From the NCBI GenBank assembly GCA_963668535.1, contig OY764867.1, forward strand, positions 1,302,001 to 1,366,000: a stretch of DNA of 64,000 nucleotides, written 5' to 3'. The notes under the pieces were generated by a model. That model was not told the DNA's origin. It made no database searches and worked only from the letters and a program-made list of their open reading frames with translations. Positions 44,376-53,285 of the stretch are shown here, piece by piece; position 1 is the first letter of the stretch, and each line of letters begins with the position of its first letter. A program made the position numbers and the translations under genes. The DNA comes from F22 sp963668535 (GTDB lineage: Bacteria > Bacteroidota > Bacteroidia > Bacteroidales > Bacteroidaceae).

Positions 44376-46403
44376 TTATATTTCCAATGCGAAACCACCA
44401 CCAGGGGCCATGTGGATAGTTATGTTTTGTCCTTTTTGGACGTTAACTGTCTTCTTTGTATAATCTACTCCGTTCATGTCGGCGTTTGGCCCATCTTGGA
44501 AGACGACTACTTGACCTGTCTTACCTGTTATCTCTGATATTTTTAATGTAATGTCACGTGCGTCCCAGTTGTTTAGGCCACCGATGTACCACTTGTTACC
44601 ATGACGACGTGCAGTTACTATGTATTTACCCATTTGCCCTTGGATTGTCTTGCTTTCGTCCCAAGTAGTTGGTATACTCGCAATAAATGCAGTACAAACG
44701 GGATTCTTCTCGTAGTTTGTAGGGGTATCACATAGCATATTCAATGGCGATAGATAAGTGATATACATACCTAATTGATGACATCGTGTACCTTGACTCA
44801 TTGGTTTTGAGAAGCATGGATAGTACTGTATCTCTACCTCTTTTGTTTCAGGATTAACTGGTCTTACCGCATTATTCATTGCTCCTTGTGTATAATCTAG
44901 CGGACCAGAAATCATGCGGATATATGGGATGGTTACGTCATAAGTGACCTGGTCGCAAGTCTTAGGTTGCCATTTCATTTGTTCCAATCCATGTACGCCT
45001 TCAAAGTTGAGGATATTTGGATAGGTACGTTGTAAGCCAGCAGGTTTGTAGGCTCCGTGAAAGTCCAGCACGAGTTTGTACTTGGCTGCCATTTTCGCAC
45101 ATCGTTCGTTGAAATGCACTAGTTCTTGGTCATCACCATTCATAAAGTCGACCTTGAAACCTTTGACACCCATTTCGCTGTAATACTTACATACTTTCTC
45201 CATGTCTTTATCGAAAGCATAATAGCCTGCCCATAAAATAATACCTACGTGGCGTTTTTTACCATAGTCTACTAGTTCCTTAATATTGATTTCTGGAATG
45301 ACACGCATCAGATCGTACACTTTATTGACCGACCAACCTTCGTCAAGTATAACGTATTCGATACCTTGTTTTGATGCGAAGTCAATATAATATTTATATG
45401 TTCTGTTGTTGATGCCTGGTTTGAAACCTACACCTTCCAGATTCCAATCATTCCACCAATCCCAAGCCACTTTTCCAGGCTTAATCCATGATGTGTCATC
45501 AATTGCACATGGAGCAGCTAGTTTATAGCTCATCGTTGTGTTGGCTAGATCAACATCGTTGTCTGTTACGATAAAAGCACGCCATGGAAAGGTACGTGGT
45601 CCATCTACCTGAGCAATATAGTCGTGACGACTTTTAACGATGACTTGTAAATTGTTGTATCCAGAGTGTTTTTCTACTTTGTCACGTAATGGAGCAAAAA
45701 GTCCTGTTAAGGAGTTTTGGCCGATACGAGTTGTTAGATACATGCCTGGATATTGACGAAGGTCACTTTCTGTAATAGTTACTCGCTTACCCTTTGGAGC
45801 TGCTACACTCAAAGGTAGGAACATCAAGCGGTTTTTATCCAATTCTGATAGCTTTTTGCGGGTATATTGATTTTCAAAACTATTGAATAGTTGGAATTCT
45901 AGACTACCTGGATCGCGCACATAGGGTACTGTTGTATCTAAATCATCTGTAAATTGGAAGTTGGCTTGTTCATTTTTAATTTTGTATTTTCCTTTACGAG
46001 TTGATACAAAACGATAAGCGACTCCGTCATTGTAAGCACGAACATCAAGATTCCATTTGCGGGCGAAATGCAATACTAGATTGTTATATTGATCCTGTAC
46101 TTTGTCTTGCTTGTAGAAATGAGCATTGATTACTTCGTTGATTGCACGACGTTCGCTTCCTATTACTTTGGGGGCTATCCCCCAGATGGTACCATCTGTC
46201 AAGGTCATGGATATAGGAGAATTGGTCATAACCTCTACATCGTCTTGAGTAATACGACAAGTGAGCTGTTGTCCCACATTAATGTAGATAGCTGTGCGGC
46301 CATCTGGCGAACTTACTTTGTACTCTTTGTTGGCAGCTTGTGCCACATTAAGACATAAAATTGTGGCTAAAAGTACTAGCCATTGCTTGTGAAATTTTTT
46401 CAT
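44376..46403 (-). CDS. GH97 alpha-glycosidase
   Basis: The 675-residue protein has a signal peptide ending at NVAQA and the three-part GH97 layout: N-terminal beta-sandwich, TIM barrel with WDWWNDWNLEGVGF, YVILDEGWS, KGFKVDFMNGDDQ and NFEGVHGLEQMKW, and a C-terminal beta domain. SusB from Bacteroides thetaiotaomicron is the model member, a calcium-dependent inverting alpha-glucosidase. The Glu residues in NFEGVHGLEQ suggest the inverting alpha-glucosidase branch, though a retaining alpha-galactosidase cannot be ruled out. It would hydrolyse maltooligosaccharides in the periplasm. No SusCDEF genes are present. Confidence 0.95.
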   Translation of the reverse strand: MKKFHKQWLVLLATILCLNVAQAANKEYKVSSPDGRTAIYINVGQQLTCRITQDDVEVMTNSPISMTLTDGTIWGIAPKVIGSERRAINEVINAHFYKQDKVQDQYNNLVLHFARKWNLDVRAYNDGVAYRFVSTRKGKYKIKNEQANFQFTDDLDTTVPYVRDPGSLEFQLFNSFENQYTRKKLSELDKNRLMFLPLSVAAPKGKRVTITESDLRQYPGMYLTTRIGQNSLTGLFAPLRDKVEKHSGYNNLQVIVKSRHDYIAQVDGPRTFPWRAFIVTDNDVDLANTTMSYKLAAPCAIDDTSWIKPGKVAWDWWNDWNLEGVGFKPGINNRTYKYYIDFASKQGIEYVILDEGWSVNKVYDLMRVIPEINIKELVDYGKKRHVGIILWAGYYAFDKDMEKVCKYYSEMGVKGFKVDFMNGDDQELVHFNERCAKMAAKYKLVLDFHGAYKPAGLQRTYPNILNFEGVHGLEQMKWQPKTCDQVTYDVTIPYIRMISGPLDYTQGAMNNAVRPVNPETKEVEIQYYPCFSKPMSQGTRCHQLGMYITYLSPLNMLCDTPTNYEKNPVCTAFIASIPTTWDESKTIQGQMGKYIVTARRHGNKWYIGGLNNWDARDITLKISEITGKTGQVVVFQDGPNADMNGVDYTKKTVNVQKGQNITIHMAPGGGFALEI

Positions 46404-46765
46404 TGTATAAAGATATTTGTAGTGTTAGCTGATCAGATCAGCAGGTTATAAGGCTATTTAGAATGGTGATATATTCTCAGCTGTACAAAGGTAAGAATAT
46501 GTTTTATGTGTCTATCATAATTGTTGCGGTTTGAGTTCAAGATTTATACAAATACCTTCTGTTTTATATGTGTAAAAAGTTAAAAATGCGCTAAAAGTTG
46601 CTTAATTGATCATCGTGTTGTATGTTTGTAGCATGAAGATGTTGCTATTGTGCACCCTAAATGACTAGTTGATTGGAGGGAGTACAGGTACAAATGAGAG
46701 TGTAAATTGGCAAATATCACTCTAATATCTTAAGTGTTTAATTCAGGGGAATAACTTAAAAGGAG
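46404..46765. other. Intergenic region with divergent promoters and a small leader frame
   Basis: Between GH97 and the XRE gene, a minus-strand -7 box TACCTTTG (46493 to 46486) suits GH97 with a leader of about 80 nt. A plus-strand promoter suits the XRE gene. An 11-codon frame, ATG at 46634 to stop at 46669, begins right at the predicted plus-strand transcript start and is leucine-rich. A hairpin AGAGTG/CACTCT follows near 46700-46725. No larger gene is seen. Confidence 0.5.
46598..46628 (+). promoter_or_regulatory. Promoter of the XRE regulator gene
   Basis: TTG at 46598-46600, a 20-bp spacer and TATGTTTG at 46621-46628 form a good promoter. The leader to the ATG at 46772 would be about 140 nt. 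Confidence 0.6.
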
Positions 46766-46771
46766 ATGATT

Positions 46772-47014
46772 ATGGAAGGCAGTTTAAAGTATGAAATTAT
46801 TGAAAGTCAAGCGGATGCTGTATATACTGGGCAACTAGTTGAAGATGCTAGAAAAAAGGCTCATATCACTCAAGCCGAGTTGGGAAGACGCATCGGTTCG
46901 GACAAAGCGTATATCTCAAGAATTGAGAATGGAAAAACGGAACCAAAAGTATCTACTTTCTTCCGGATTATGAATGCTATTGGGTGTAATATAGAAATTT
47001 CTATGGAACTATGA
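46772..47014 (+). CDS. XRE-family helix-turn-helix regulator (HigA-like)
   Basis: The protein of 80 residues is mainly a Cro/C1-type HTH domain: ARKKAHITQAELGRRIG, then SDKAYISRIENGKTEPKVST and FFRIMNAIGCNIEISMEL. This form is typical of HigA-type antitoxins and small repressors. No toxin gene is adjacent, so it is either an orphan antitoxin or a stand-alone regulator. An AAAAGGAG Shine-Dalgarno sequence at 46757-46764 sits 7 bp before the ATG at 46772, which therefore beats the in-frame ATG at 46766. Such a strong ribosome-binding site is unusual in this window and may hint at acquisition from elsewhere. Confidence 0.85.
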   Translation: MEGSLKYEIIESQADAVYTGQLVEDARKKAHITQAELGRRIGSDKAYISRIENGKTEPKVSTFFRIMNAIGCNIEISMEL

Positions 47015-47189
47015 TAGACATTATATATGATTTGTAGCCATCTACATCAAATGGAGAATTTTGATGTAGGTGGCTTTTTTGTATGTATACATCTGTATTT
47101 ATAGGGAAAAATGAGGGATTAAAGGGCGAAAAAGTAAAATGCGAATAAAATGCGAACTGTATTTTGCTGATAGATTGTTGTTTTGTTGG

Positions 47190-47197
47190 TATGTTTG
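47190..47197 (+). promoter_or_regulatory. Promoter of the small membrane protein gene
   Basis: TATGTTTG matches the -7 consensus and lies 26 bp before the ATG at 47224. Confidence 0.5.
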
Positions 47198-47223
47198 CAC
47201 AGTTAAAAAAATATCTGTGTATA

Positions 47224-47547
47224 ATGAACAAATATGTAGTTTTTACAGTCATAATGGTAGCGGCAATATGTATAAGTGCCGTATGGGAAAGTGTGACTTG
47301 GGAATGTTGGACTTCTATCGTTTATTTAGTAGGAATAGTCGGTTTTCTGGTGTATGATTTGCGTCGCATGGAACCAATTAGAAAAGAGCGTACACATTAC
47401 ATAATTGGTGGATGCGTCAGTGTCGGTATAATGGCTTTAGGTGCTCTTTTCGGACAAAATATCGTTTTTATTCCTTGTTTGTTAGTGGGAACTATTTTGG
47501 GATTGATTACGATTTCTAAGCTTATGGATGCAATCACTCAATTTTAA
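47224..47547 (+). CDS. Small four-helix membrane protein, unknown function
   Basis: I do not recognise a family. The protein of 107 residues has four hydrophobic segments: YVVFTVIMVAAICISAVW, SIVYLVGIVGFLVY, YIIGGCVSVGIMALGALFG and IVFIPCLLVGTILGLITI. A short basic loop (DLRRMEPIRKERTH) lies between helices two and three, placing that loop in the cytoplasm. The TTG-initiated longer frame from 47164 would overlap the promoter, so the ATG at 47224 is chosen. The gene ends 3 bp before the convergent cobC stop, with no terminator between them. Confidence 0.65.
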   Translation: MNKYVVFTVIMVAAICISAVWESVTWECWTSIVYLVGIVGFLVYDLRRMEPIRKERTHYIIGGCVSVGIMALGALFGQNIVFIPCLLVGTILGLITISKLMDAITQF

Positions 47548-47550
47548 CAA

Positions 47551-48102
47551 TTAAAAACGGAGTGTGCGTAGGCTACCGTAAGCTGGGATATTTGATATTG
47601 TCTCCTGAAAGCTGTACACTTGAGCGTACACACTGGCGCAACCTATTACTCCTCCATGAGTAAATACTAATAGGTGAGCGTCATTGGAGTGTTGACTTTT
47701 TACACGGTTTATCCACTGGCATACTCGTTTATACATGTCTATCCATGATTCTCCATGTGGAGGGGCTATGTGCAGGTAGTCATTGTAATAGTTTTCTACT
47801 GTCGTGCCACATAGCTTTGCATAGGGTTGCATTTCCCAATCTCCAAAAGACATCTCTTTTAGTGCGTCGGAAAGTATAGGAGCTTCAAAGCCACAAGCCA
47901 TAGCTAGACGAGTCGCCCGACTTAGTGGACTGCTATATATTGCTTCTGGAAAGGTACGTGATGTGTGCAATAGGTGGTCGATAGCTGCTTTAGTCTTGGC
48001 AGCCTCCTGTACAAAGCTTGCTTTTAAGGGTACATCTGTTTGCCCATAGCAAGTACCTGATGATACGTCTACACTGGTGTGGCGGATAAAAGTAATTAGC
48101 AT
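47551..48102 (-). CDS. cobC: Alpha-ribazole-5'-phosphate phosphatase (histidine phosphatase family)
   Basis: The 183-residue protein is a histidine phosphatase with the catalytic FIRHTSVD motif (Arg7, His8) at the N-terminus, SSPLSRATRLA, the EMSFGDWE segment and the second histidine in FTHGGVIGC. CobC dephosphorylates alpha-ribazole phosphate or cobalamin phosphate in nucleotide-loop assembly. Its start overlaps the cbiA stop by 7 bp (ATGCTAA), so the two are translated from one mRNA. Family membership is certain and the CobC role rests on this coupling. Confidence 0.92.
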   Translation of the reverse strand: MLITFIRHTSVDVSSGTCYGQTDVPLKASFVQEAAKTKAAIDHLLHTSRTFPEAIYSSPLSRATRLAMACGFEAPILSDALKEMSFGDWEMQPYAKLCGTTVENYYNDYLHIAPPHGESWIDMYKRVCQWINRVKSQHSNDAHLLVFTHGGVIGCASVYAQVYSFQETISNIPAYGSLRTLRF

Positions 48103-49445
48103 AAATCTTTAAATAAACTGAGTAAATTTTGTTCTCCCCAGTAGAGGTGTGTATAACTCGCCAATACTTGTTTGTATCTAAAAATAGGGGCATTCACCTT
48201 GCGTGATGTTGCGGTTTCTTGATGAGTGATGCACGTAAATGGATCCATATTATCTTGATTAATTAATCGGGAATAATGGAATTCATGTCCTCGCCAATTC
48301 TGGTTGTTGCAAGTGAATTGTCTGTATCCTAATCTCAATTTCATATCTTGCATGGTCGCTTGTTGAGGAAATATGTTGACCATGGGATAGTGACGACCAT
48401 TTTGATCTATAATAGATGCACATAAATACATCATCCCTCCACATTCAGCCCATATCTTACCGCCTGATTCGGCATGTGTTTTAATAGAGGTCAACATGGT
48501 GTTGTTGGCGCTCAGTTCAGATAAATAAAATTCGGGGTATCCTCCTGGTAGATAAAGTAAATCGCATGGTGGAAGCACTTTATCGGTTATTGGACTAAAA
48601 TACGTGATTTGTCCTAATTTTTCCAGTTGCTGGATATTGACTGGATATATGAAATTAAAGGCTTTATCATGTGCTACGGCAATGCGTATGGGGTCTGTAT
48701 GATTGGGTTGACTTTCTAGATGAGGCTTTCTGGTGGGGTAAGTCTTTGGATGAGTAGCTGTAACTGAAAGCAGCTTGTCAATATCTAAATGATTCATGAC
48801 TAAATTTGCGGCTTTATTAGCGTACTCATCAAGCATAAATTCGTCGTCTAGTGTTAGACCTAGGTGACGTGAAGGCATGGCTATAGATTGACTGCGTGCA
48901 ATATACCCTAAGCAGGGAACACCAGCATCAGATGCAGCATCTACAAGATAATTATAATGATTTTCACTAGCTACTTTGTTGAAAATAACACCAGCTATAC
49001 GTACTTGAGGATTAAAGTGTGCGTAACCATAAAGTAGGGGAGCTACGCTATAGGCAACTGATTGTGCATCAACGATCAAGATAACTGGTACGTCGAGAGT
49101 CATGGCGATATCTGCTGCACTTCCTTTCCAGCGTTTGTAGCCATCAAATAGTCCCATTGCTCCTTCAATAATTTGTATTGTATGGGTATCGCTAGGGATC
49201 TGTTGATAGCAGTCTACTAGATGTTCTGGAGAGCTAAAAAAAGTGTCTAAATTAATACTGAGTGTGCCAGCGGCAATGGCATGATGTTGTGTGTCTATGT
49301 AGTCTGGTCCACATTTAAATGGCTGTACGGTGTATCCTTTTTGGCGTAGTCCACGCAAAAGACCAATCGTGCAGGTTGTTTTGCCACACCCAGAGGAGGT
49401 GGCTGCTATTACAAAACTTGATTTTGGGGAATTAGTCTGATTCAT
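48096..49445 (-). CDS. cbiA: Cobyrinic acid a,c-diamide synthase
   Basis: CbiA (CobB) amidates the a and c carboxylates of cobyrinic acid using glutamine and ATP. The protein of 449 residues has the N-terminal P-loop AATSSGCGKTT, FKCGPDYIDTQHH, EGAMGLFDGYK, and a C-terminal glutamine amidotransferase domain with Cys in WAECGGMMYL and YLPGGYPEFY. The reading frame stays open for 62 more codons upstream, but that part lies antisense to the riboswitch and has no family similarity. The ATG at 49445 is six bases after a -7 box, so the mRNA is probably leaderless. Confidence 0.95.
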   Translation of the reverse strand: MNQTNSPKSSFVIAATSSGCGKTTCTIGLLRGLRQKGYTVQPFKCGPDYIDTQHHAIAAGTLSINLDTFFSSPEHLVDCYQQIPSDTHTIQIIEGAMGLFDGYKRWKGSAADIAMTLDVPVILIVDAQSVAYSVAPLLYGYAHFNPQVRIAGVIFNKVASENHYNYLVDAASDAGVPCLGYIARSQSIAMPSRHLGLTLDDEFMLDEYANKAANLVMNHLDIDKLLSVTATHPKTYPTRKPHLESQPNHTDPIRIAVAHDKAFNFIYPVNIQQLEKLGQITYFSPITDKVLPPCDLLYLPGGYPEFYLSELSANNTMLTSIKTHAESGGKIWAECGGMMYLCASIIDQNGRHYPMVNIFPQQATMQDMKLRLGYRQFTCNNQNWRGHEFHYSRLINQDNMDPFTCITHQETATSRKVNAPIFRYKQVLASYTHLYWGEQNLLSLFKDLC

Positions 49446-49451
49446 AGTATG

Positions 49452-49478
49452 CAAATGTAGAAGTTTTTTGTAACTTTG
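49452..49478. promoter_or_regulatory. Interlocked divergent promoters of cbiA and the second btuB-like operon
   Basis: The minus-strand box TACATTTG (49459 to 49452) serves cbiA and the plus-strand box TAACTTTG (49471-49478) serves the riboswitch transcript. Only 11 bp separate them, so each promoter's upstream recognition region overlaps the other's start site and simultaneous polymerase binding is unlikely. Confidence 0.55.
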
Positions 49479-49485
49479 CGACCGA

Positions 49486-49705
49486 TTTGGTGATACTTTT
49501 CTGTCCTGGAAAAGTATAAAAGGGAATTTCGGTGCTATTCCGAAGCAGTGCCCGCTACTGTAATTCACCATTATATGAAAATCATTCTTTATGGCCACTG
49601 TTGTAATACGTGATGTATATTTAGCAATCATATTGTATCACATAAACACAATGGGAAGGTCCTTTTTCATAGGTGATAAGTCAGGAAACCTGCCACGTTG
49701 TGATA
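49486..49705 (+). promoter_or_regulatory. Cobalamin riboswitch 2
   Basis: Cobalamin aptamer elements appear in order: GGGAATTTCGGTGCTATTCC (49522-49541), AGCAGTGCCCGCTACTGTAA (about 49544-49563), GCCACTG (49594-49600), GGGAAGG (49653-49659) and the B12 box AAGTCAGGAAACCTGCC (49678-49694). A variable arm of about 50 nt lies between GCCACTG and GGGAAGG, longer than in riboswitch 1. It heads a TonB receptor followed by the corrin-ring operon, so uptake and synthesis would respond together. Confidence 0.94.
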
Positions 49706-49762
49706 TTAATGTACTCTCGGGCTAAGAGTATACATCGTAAATCAGTAGTTTTATCAAAAAAC

Positions 49763-51823
49763 ATGAACAAAAGATTGTTTGCTGCTATGTGCCTTTGGGG
49801 ACTAGTTGGCGGTGCGTTTGCGCAAAATGAAGTAGACAAAGAGATTAATCTAAACCAAGTAGTCATTACTGGTAGTGGGATGCATCAACGTTTGAAAGAT
49901 GCCACTTCGCCTGTTGAAGTCATTAATGCAAAAGATTTAAAACAGGCCAATGTGACTGATTTCCAAGAAGCTATGACGAGATTTGTACCGTCCTTGACTT
50001 TCTCCAATACATCTATGGGAGCTTATCTGACAATGAATGGATTGGGTAACCGCTATGTATTGGTTATGGTGAATGGCAAACGCTTAAATGGAGATATTTC
50101 TGGTAATGTGGATCTGACTCGTATTGATATGAGTAATATCAAACGTATTGAGGTGGTTCAGGGAGCATCATCTTCATTATACGGCTCGGATGCTATTGCT
50201 GGTGTTATCAACATCATTACTAATAAACCTATGGATGGTGTACAGGTAACCTCGCATACTAAAGTGGAAACTTACGGGCAAATAAGTCAACAATTTAATG
50301 TGCGTGCCAATGCTGGTAAGTTGGAAACACAGACTAGTTACAACTATGTGCATAATGACGGATGGCAACAAAGCAATCGAGAAATCTACAAAGGGAAAGA
50401 GTATGGTACTAACAGACATATGCAAAACCCTTATCATATGAATCAGTTTAATCAACACTTTGGGTATACCTTTGATAGACATTTGTCTATTTGGGCTGAA
50501 GGTAGCTTCTTTAATCGTACAACAGAACGTCCAGGTGTGAAAGGGCTAGACGAGATTGCAGGGCTACCTGCAAAAGAAGTGTACACGTATAATTTGGATT
50601 ATACTGGAACTAGCGCAGATATGGGGGCTAGATACAAAGTGGATTCTCACTTATACTTCACTGCAACGACAGGAGTAGATCGATTTGAATCTCAGTATGA
50701 TTATATCAGTCCATCTGGGGATTATAAGGTGGGGGATATTAGTCGTTCTAAACTACAGTACCGCTATTACGGTAAACTGAAAGGATATTATCATGTAAAC
50801 GATATGAACCGCATTATCGGTGGCGTGGATTATCAATTAGATCAATTGGCTTCTCCTACATCTAATGTGGATGAACAGGCTTATCAATTGGGAGTCTATG
50901 CGCAAGATGAGTGGACAATCTGTGATGATTTGACGGCTACTATGGGAGCACGATACACAACACACAAAGAAGCAGGGCAAAACTTTTCTCCAAAAATTGC
51001 CGTGAAATACCAACTTGGAGATGTAAACTTCCGAGTAAACTATTCTACTGGTTTCCGTGCTCCTGATTTGATGCAATTGTATTATGTACGTCCAGCGCGT
51101 GGCACGGTAACGCTTGGTAATACGGACATGGATCCAGAAAAGAGTCAATATGCATCGTTTAATGTTGAGTATACCAATCATTATATCAATGCTTCTGCAT
51201 CTGCTTATATCAATGCTGTTGATGATATGATTTTATATGAGACGACTAATCTATCTGATTATTCTGCAGAAGAACAAGCTCAGATTCTTGATAAGGTAAC
51301 TGAAGCAGCGGGTCCCGATGAAGCAGCGACAATAACAAAGGTGCGCCAATATTTGAATCTAGATAAGGCATTAGTGCGTGGATTTGAGTTAAACTTAGAC
51401 ACGTATTTGACGAATGACTTGTCTCTTGGAGCTCACTACTCATATGCTTATGGACTACAAGAGTCACAAGGGAAATGGGGGACGTTGATTCGTGCAGTGC
51501 GGCACAGTGCTACTTGGTATGCAAACTATGGCCATACTTGGGGCACATATCGTTTGAATGTAAATCTAACTGGTTCTGCGCAAAGTAAACGGTACCATGA
51601 GACTTCTGGAAAAGATGTTTCAGCACCAGGCTTTGCCTTGTGGAATTTGGCAACAAAACATCGATTTAATTTGAAAAACTTTGCTGTAACACCAAGCGTT
51701 GGTATCAACAATATCTTTGATTATAAAGATGATCGTGCATATGATTCTAGCACTGTCAATTATTCAACGCTAAATCCAGGGCGTACACTATTTGTTGGTT
51801 TGACACTTGAGTTTACCAAATAA
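49763..51823 (+). CDS. TonB-dependent outer-membrane receptor, BtuB-like (copy 2)
   Basis: The protein of 686 residues has a signal peptide ending GGAFAQ, the TonB-box-like NLNQVVITGSG, a plug with MNGLGNRYVLVMVNGKR and GASSSLYGSDAIAGVINIIT, and a barrel ending in TLFVGLTLEFTK. It has exactly the same length as copy 1 (21512-23572), supporting paralogy. It lies directly behind a cobalamin riboswitch and 32 bp before the cbiH-cbiC fusion, so cobalamin or a precursor corrinoid is the likely cargo. The reading frame extends upstream through the riboswitch via a non-ATG codon, but the signal peptide begins at the ATG at 49763. Confidence 0.94.
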   Translation: MNKRLFAAMCLWGLVGGAFAQNEVDKEINLNQVVITGSGMHQRLKDATSPVEVINAKDLKQANVTDFQEAMTRFVPSLTFSNTSMGAYLTMNGLGNRYVLVMVNGKRLNGDISGNVDLTRIDMSNIKRIEVVQGASSSLYGSDAIAGVINIITNKPMDGVQVTSHTKVETYGQISQQFNVRANAGKLETQTSYNYVHNDGWQQSNREIYKGKEYGTNRHMQNPYHMNQFNQHFGYTFDRHLSIWAEGSFFNRTTERPGVKGLDEIAGLPAKEVYTYNLDYTGTSADMGARYKVDSHLYFTATTGVDRFESQYDYISPSGDYKVGDISRSKLQYRYYGKLKGYYHVNDMNRIIGGVDYQLDQLASPTSNVDEQAYQLGVYAQDEWTICDDLTATMGARYTTHKEAGQNFSPKIAVKYQLGDVNFRVNYSTGFRAPDLMQLYYVRPARGTVTLGNTDMDPEKSQYASFNVEYTNHYINASASAYINAVDDMILYETTNLSDYSAEEQAQILDKVTEAAGPDEAATITKVRQYLNLDKALVRGFELNLDTYLTNDLSLGAHYSYAYGLQESQGKWGTLIRAVRHSATWYANYGHTWGTYRLNVNLTGSAQSKRYHETSGKDVSAPGFALWNLATKHRFNLKNFAVTPSVGINNIFDYKDDRAYDSSTVNYSTLNPGRTLFVGLTLEFTK

Positions 51824-51855
51824 TAGCTATTTTTATAGGCACTAAAAAAATAATT

Positions 51856-53274
51856 ATGAAGCAACCCACTATTATTGTTGTTGGTATAGGACCTGGCAAT
51901 GAGTTAGATATGACACTGGCTGTACGTGAAGTGTTACAGCAAGCTGATGTTGTTATTGGTTATAAGTATTATTTCCAATTTGTGACACCTTATTTGCGCC
52001 ACGGTGCAACGTGTATTGACACGGGCATGAAAAAGGAAAAAGATCGTGCAGAGCAAGCTTTTGAAGCCATTCATGATGGAGCTATGTGTGTCGTTGTCAT
52101 CAGTAGTGGAGATGCAGGAATATATGGTATGACTCCCCTTTTGTGGGAGATGAAAAAAGACAGAGGTGAGGACATCCAATTGATGTCCTTGCCTGGTGTG
52201 AGTGCTTTTCAAAAAGCAGCTTCTTTATTAGGAGCACCTATAGGACATGATTTTTGTGTTATTTCGATGTCCGACTTGATGACTCCATGGCAAAAGATTG
52301 AGACGCGTATCGTCGCAGCTGCAACTGCCGATTTTGTAACAGCGGTGTATAACCCGAAGAGCAAAGGCAGATATTGGCAGTTGTATCGATTAAAAGAATT
52401 ATTTCTGAAGCATGGGCGAGATCCACAAACTCCTGTTGGATATGTGCGCCAAGCTGGTAGAGAAGATCAGGAAGTGCTTACAACTACATTGCAAGATTTT
52501 GATCCAGAAGATATCGATATGTTTACGGTGGTGATCATTGGGAATTCTCAGTCTTATTTATGGAACAAACAAATGATTACACCTCGTGGATATTACCGTG
52601 AATCTGCCGATGCGAATGCAAAGAATAAAGGGCAAGGGATTATGATTGAAAGTTTTTGTACAATCGATGCGGAGTTGTCTAACGGGGATATCCCTTTGGA
52701 TCATAAATGGGCTTTGTTGCATGCTATCCATACAACGGCAGATTTTGAAATGGAGGACTTGCTGTATACGGATCAAGGAGCGGTGGCTACTCTTCATAAA
52801 GAATTAGTGACTACTGGACGAGTCAAACATATTGTGACTGATGTGACAATGGCGGCTTCTGGTATTCGTAAGGGCGCATTGAGCCGATTAGGTATTACTG
52901 TACACTGTTACTTAAATGATCCACGTGTAGCTACTATGGCAGAAGAAAAGGGGATTACACGTACACAGGCAGGTATTCGTTTGGCTACAGAAGAGTATCC
53001 TGATGCATTATATGTCTTTGGAAATGCTCCAACAGCTCTCATGGAATTGTGTGATATTATACGCAAGCAAGGGGTTCTGCCAGCAGGGATTATTGCTGCA
53101 CCTGTAGGTTTTGTACATGTGCAGGAATCTAAACATATGATTAAACCATTTACTCATATTCCTAAAGTGATTGTTGAAGGTCGAAAAGGAGGAAGTAATC
53201 TTGCCGCAACCTTAGTGAATGCTGTGTTAAGTTTAGAAGACGCAGAACTGTTAAGACCTGGTAGAGACTTATAA
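51856..53274 (+). CDS. cbiH-cbiC: Bifunctional precorrin-3B C17-methyltransferase / precorrin-8X methylmutase
   Basis: Two corrin-ring enzymes are fused in 472 residues. The N-terminal part (about 1-240) is a CbiH/CobJ methyltransferase with GIGPGNELDMTLAV, ISSGDAGIYGM and PLLWEMKK; it methylates C17 and contracts the ring. The C-terminal part (about 255-472) is CbiC/CobH: HAIHTTADFEMEDL with the catalytic His, DVTMAASGIRK, FGNAPTALMEL and GFVHVQESK; it moves the C11 methyl to C12. It is the first biosynthetic gene behind riboswitch 2 and its receptor. Bifunctional forms of this type are known from memory in Porphyromonas. Confidence 0.93.
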   Translation: MKQPTIIVVGIGPGNELDMTLAVREVLQQADVVIGYKYYFQFVTPYLRHGATCIDTGMKKEKDRAEQAFEAIHDGAMCVVVISSGDAGIYGMTPLLWEMKKDRGEDIQLMSLPGVSAFQKAASLLGAPIGHDFCVISMSDLMTPWQKIETRIVAAATADFVTAVYNPKSKGRYWQLYRLKELFLKHGRDPQTPVGYVRQAGREDQEVLTTTLQDFDPEDIDMFTVVIIGNSQSYLWNKQMITPRGYYRESADANAKNKGQGIMIESFCTIDAELSNGDIPLDHKWALLHAIHTTADFEMEDLLYTDQGAVATLHKELVTTGRVKHIVTDVTMAASGIRKGALSRLGITVHCYLNDPRVATMAEEKGITRTQAGIRLATEEYPDALYVFGNAPTALMELCDIIRKQGVLPAGIIAAPVGFVHVQESKHMIKPFTHIPKVIVEGRKGGSNLAATLVNAVLSLEDAELLRPGRDL

Positions 53275-53285
53275 TATAAATTCTT

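Noticed and set aside
44376..46403. A complete starch-utilization (Sus) locus around GH97
   Set aside because: No SusC/SusD/SusE/SusF or regulator genes accompany the GH97 gene; it is a stand-alone enzyme with its own promoter.
46404..46771. A degraded HigB toxin gene upstream of the HigA-like gene
   Set aside because: No frame of useful length and no toxin-like residues are visible in the region.
49446..49631. A 62-residue N-terminal extension of cbiA
   Set aside because: It reads through the antisense strand of the cobalamin riboswitch, has no similarity to the family, and lies upstream of the predicted transcript start.
49673..49762. A 30-residue N-terminal extension of the second TonB receptor
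   Set aside because: It overlaps the B12 box of the riboswitch and precedes the signal peptide; the ATG at 49763 is the natural start.
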